Shown one piece after another: positions 63,953 through 64,000 of a stretch of 64,000 nt of DNA. This DNA is from Pararhizobium sp. A13. GTDB taxonomy: Bacteria; Pseudomonadota; Alphaproteobacteria; Rhizobiales; Rhizobiaceae. The position numbers and the translations under genes are program-made. How positions within the stretch are numbered: position 1 is the stretch's first letter; every line of letters starts with the position of its first letter. The notes below the pieces were generated by a model, which saw only the letters and a list, made by a program, of their open reading frames with translations, made no database searches and had not been told where the DNA came from. The stretch is from positions 3,173,001 through 3,237,000 of the forward strand of contig NZ_CP149510.1 of assembly GCF_040126305.1 (NCBI RefSeq). Direction: 5' to 3'.

Positions 63953-64000
63953 CTGGGGTTGCCCCGACAAGCCCCGTGACGTCAGCATCGAAGGTTTCGG

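Overview
The window looks like a Rhizobiaceae (Rhizobium/Agrobacterium/Ensifer-type alphaproteobacterium) chromosome or chromid. The evidence is high GC, a LexA gene with a direct-repeat GTTC-N7-GTTC SOS box, a class II (B12-dependent) ribonucleotide reductase, and a RIME-like double-palindrome repeat. Gene content (RlpA, DacF, HlyU, cyclopropane synthase, SMR pair) also fits. No origin, CRISPR array, rRNA operon, transposase or integrase is visible.

Left half, about 1-34 kb, is mostly core genome. It holds tmk (cut by the window edge), a motif-degenerate dacF and rlpA on the minus strand, then tRNA-Ser(TGA). A 2.4-kb mini-island of small unknown genes follows. It is flanked by 58-bp direct repeats derived from the 3' half of tRNA-Cys(GCA). 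Next come lexA, tRNA-Asn(GTT), a methyltransferase, a LysE exporter, cfa, mdtJ-mdtI and an SDR. A sulfur/alanine block follows (cysK, alaX-like, sseA, GNAT, DUF1203, ald with a divergent Lrp regulator), then a diguanylate cyclase, hlyU, a hydrolase, ilvA, a cinA-like gene, tRNA-Leu(TAA), gpt and the large nrdJ.

Right half, about 34-64 kb, looks like accessory catabolic DNA. A minus-strand operon dmpF-dmpG-aceE-aceF-lpdA could convert 4-hydroxy-2-oxopentanoate to pyruvate plus acetaldehyde and both products to acetyl-CoA. It is divergent from an exported cyclase-family hydrolase and an AraC regulator. A plus-strand HAAT-type ABC transporter (livG-F-H-M-K order) is followed by an HSL-type esterase/hydrolase, a PLP aminotransferase and a frameshifted lipA copy. 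A minus-strand ilvB-ilvN-panB operon is preceded by a Leu/Val-rich leader peptide and a terminator, a classical attenuation layout. The right end has a TetR-SDR-SnoaL-DoxX cluster, a Tat-exported sulfatase with a remnant of a second sulfatase, and a divergent SphA-like outer-membrane protein.

Pyruvate, acetyl-CoA and 2-oxoacids link the accessory genes: PDH, acetolactate synthase, PanB (2-oxoisovalerate to ketopantoate, toward CoA), aminotransferase and HAAT importer. Two single-base frameshifts and a truncated sulfatase suggest that part of this region is decaying or duplicated. All functional calls come from motif recognition by eye; no database search was possible.
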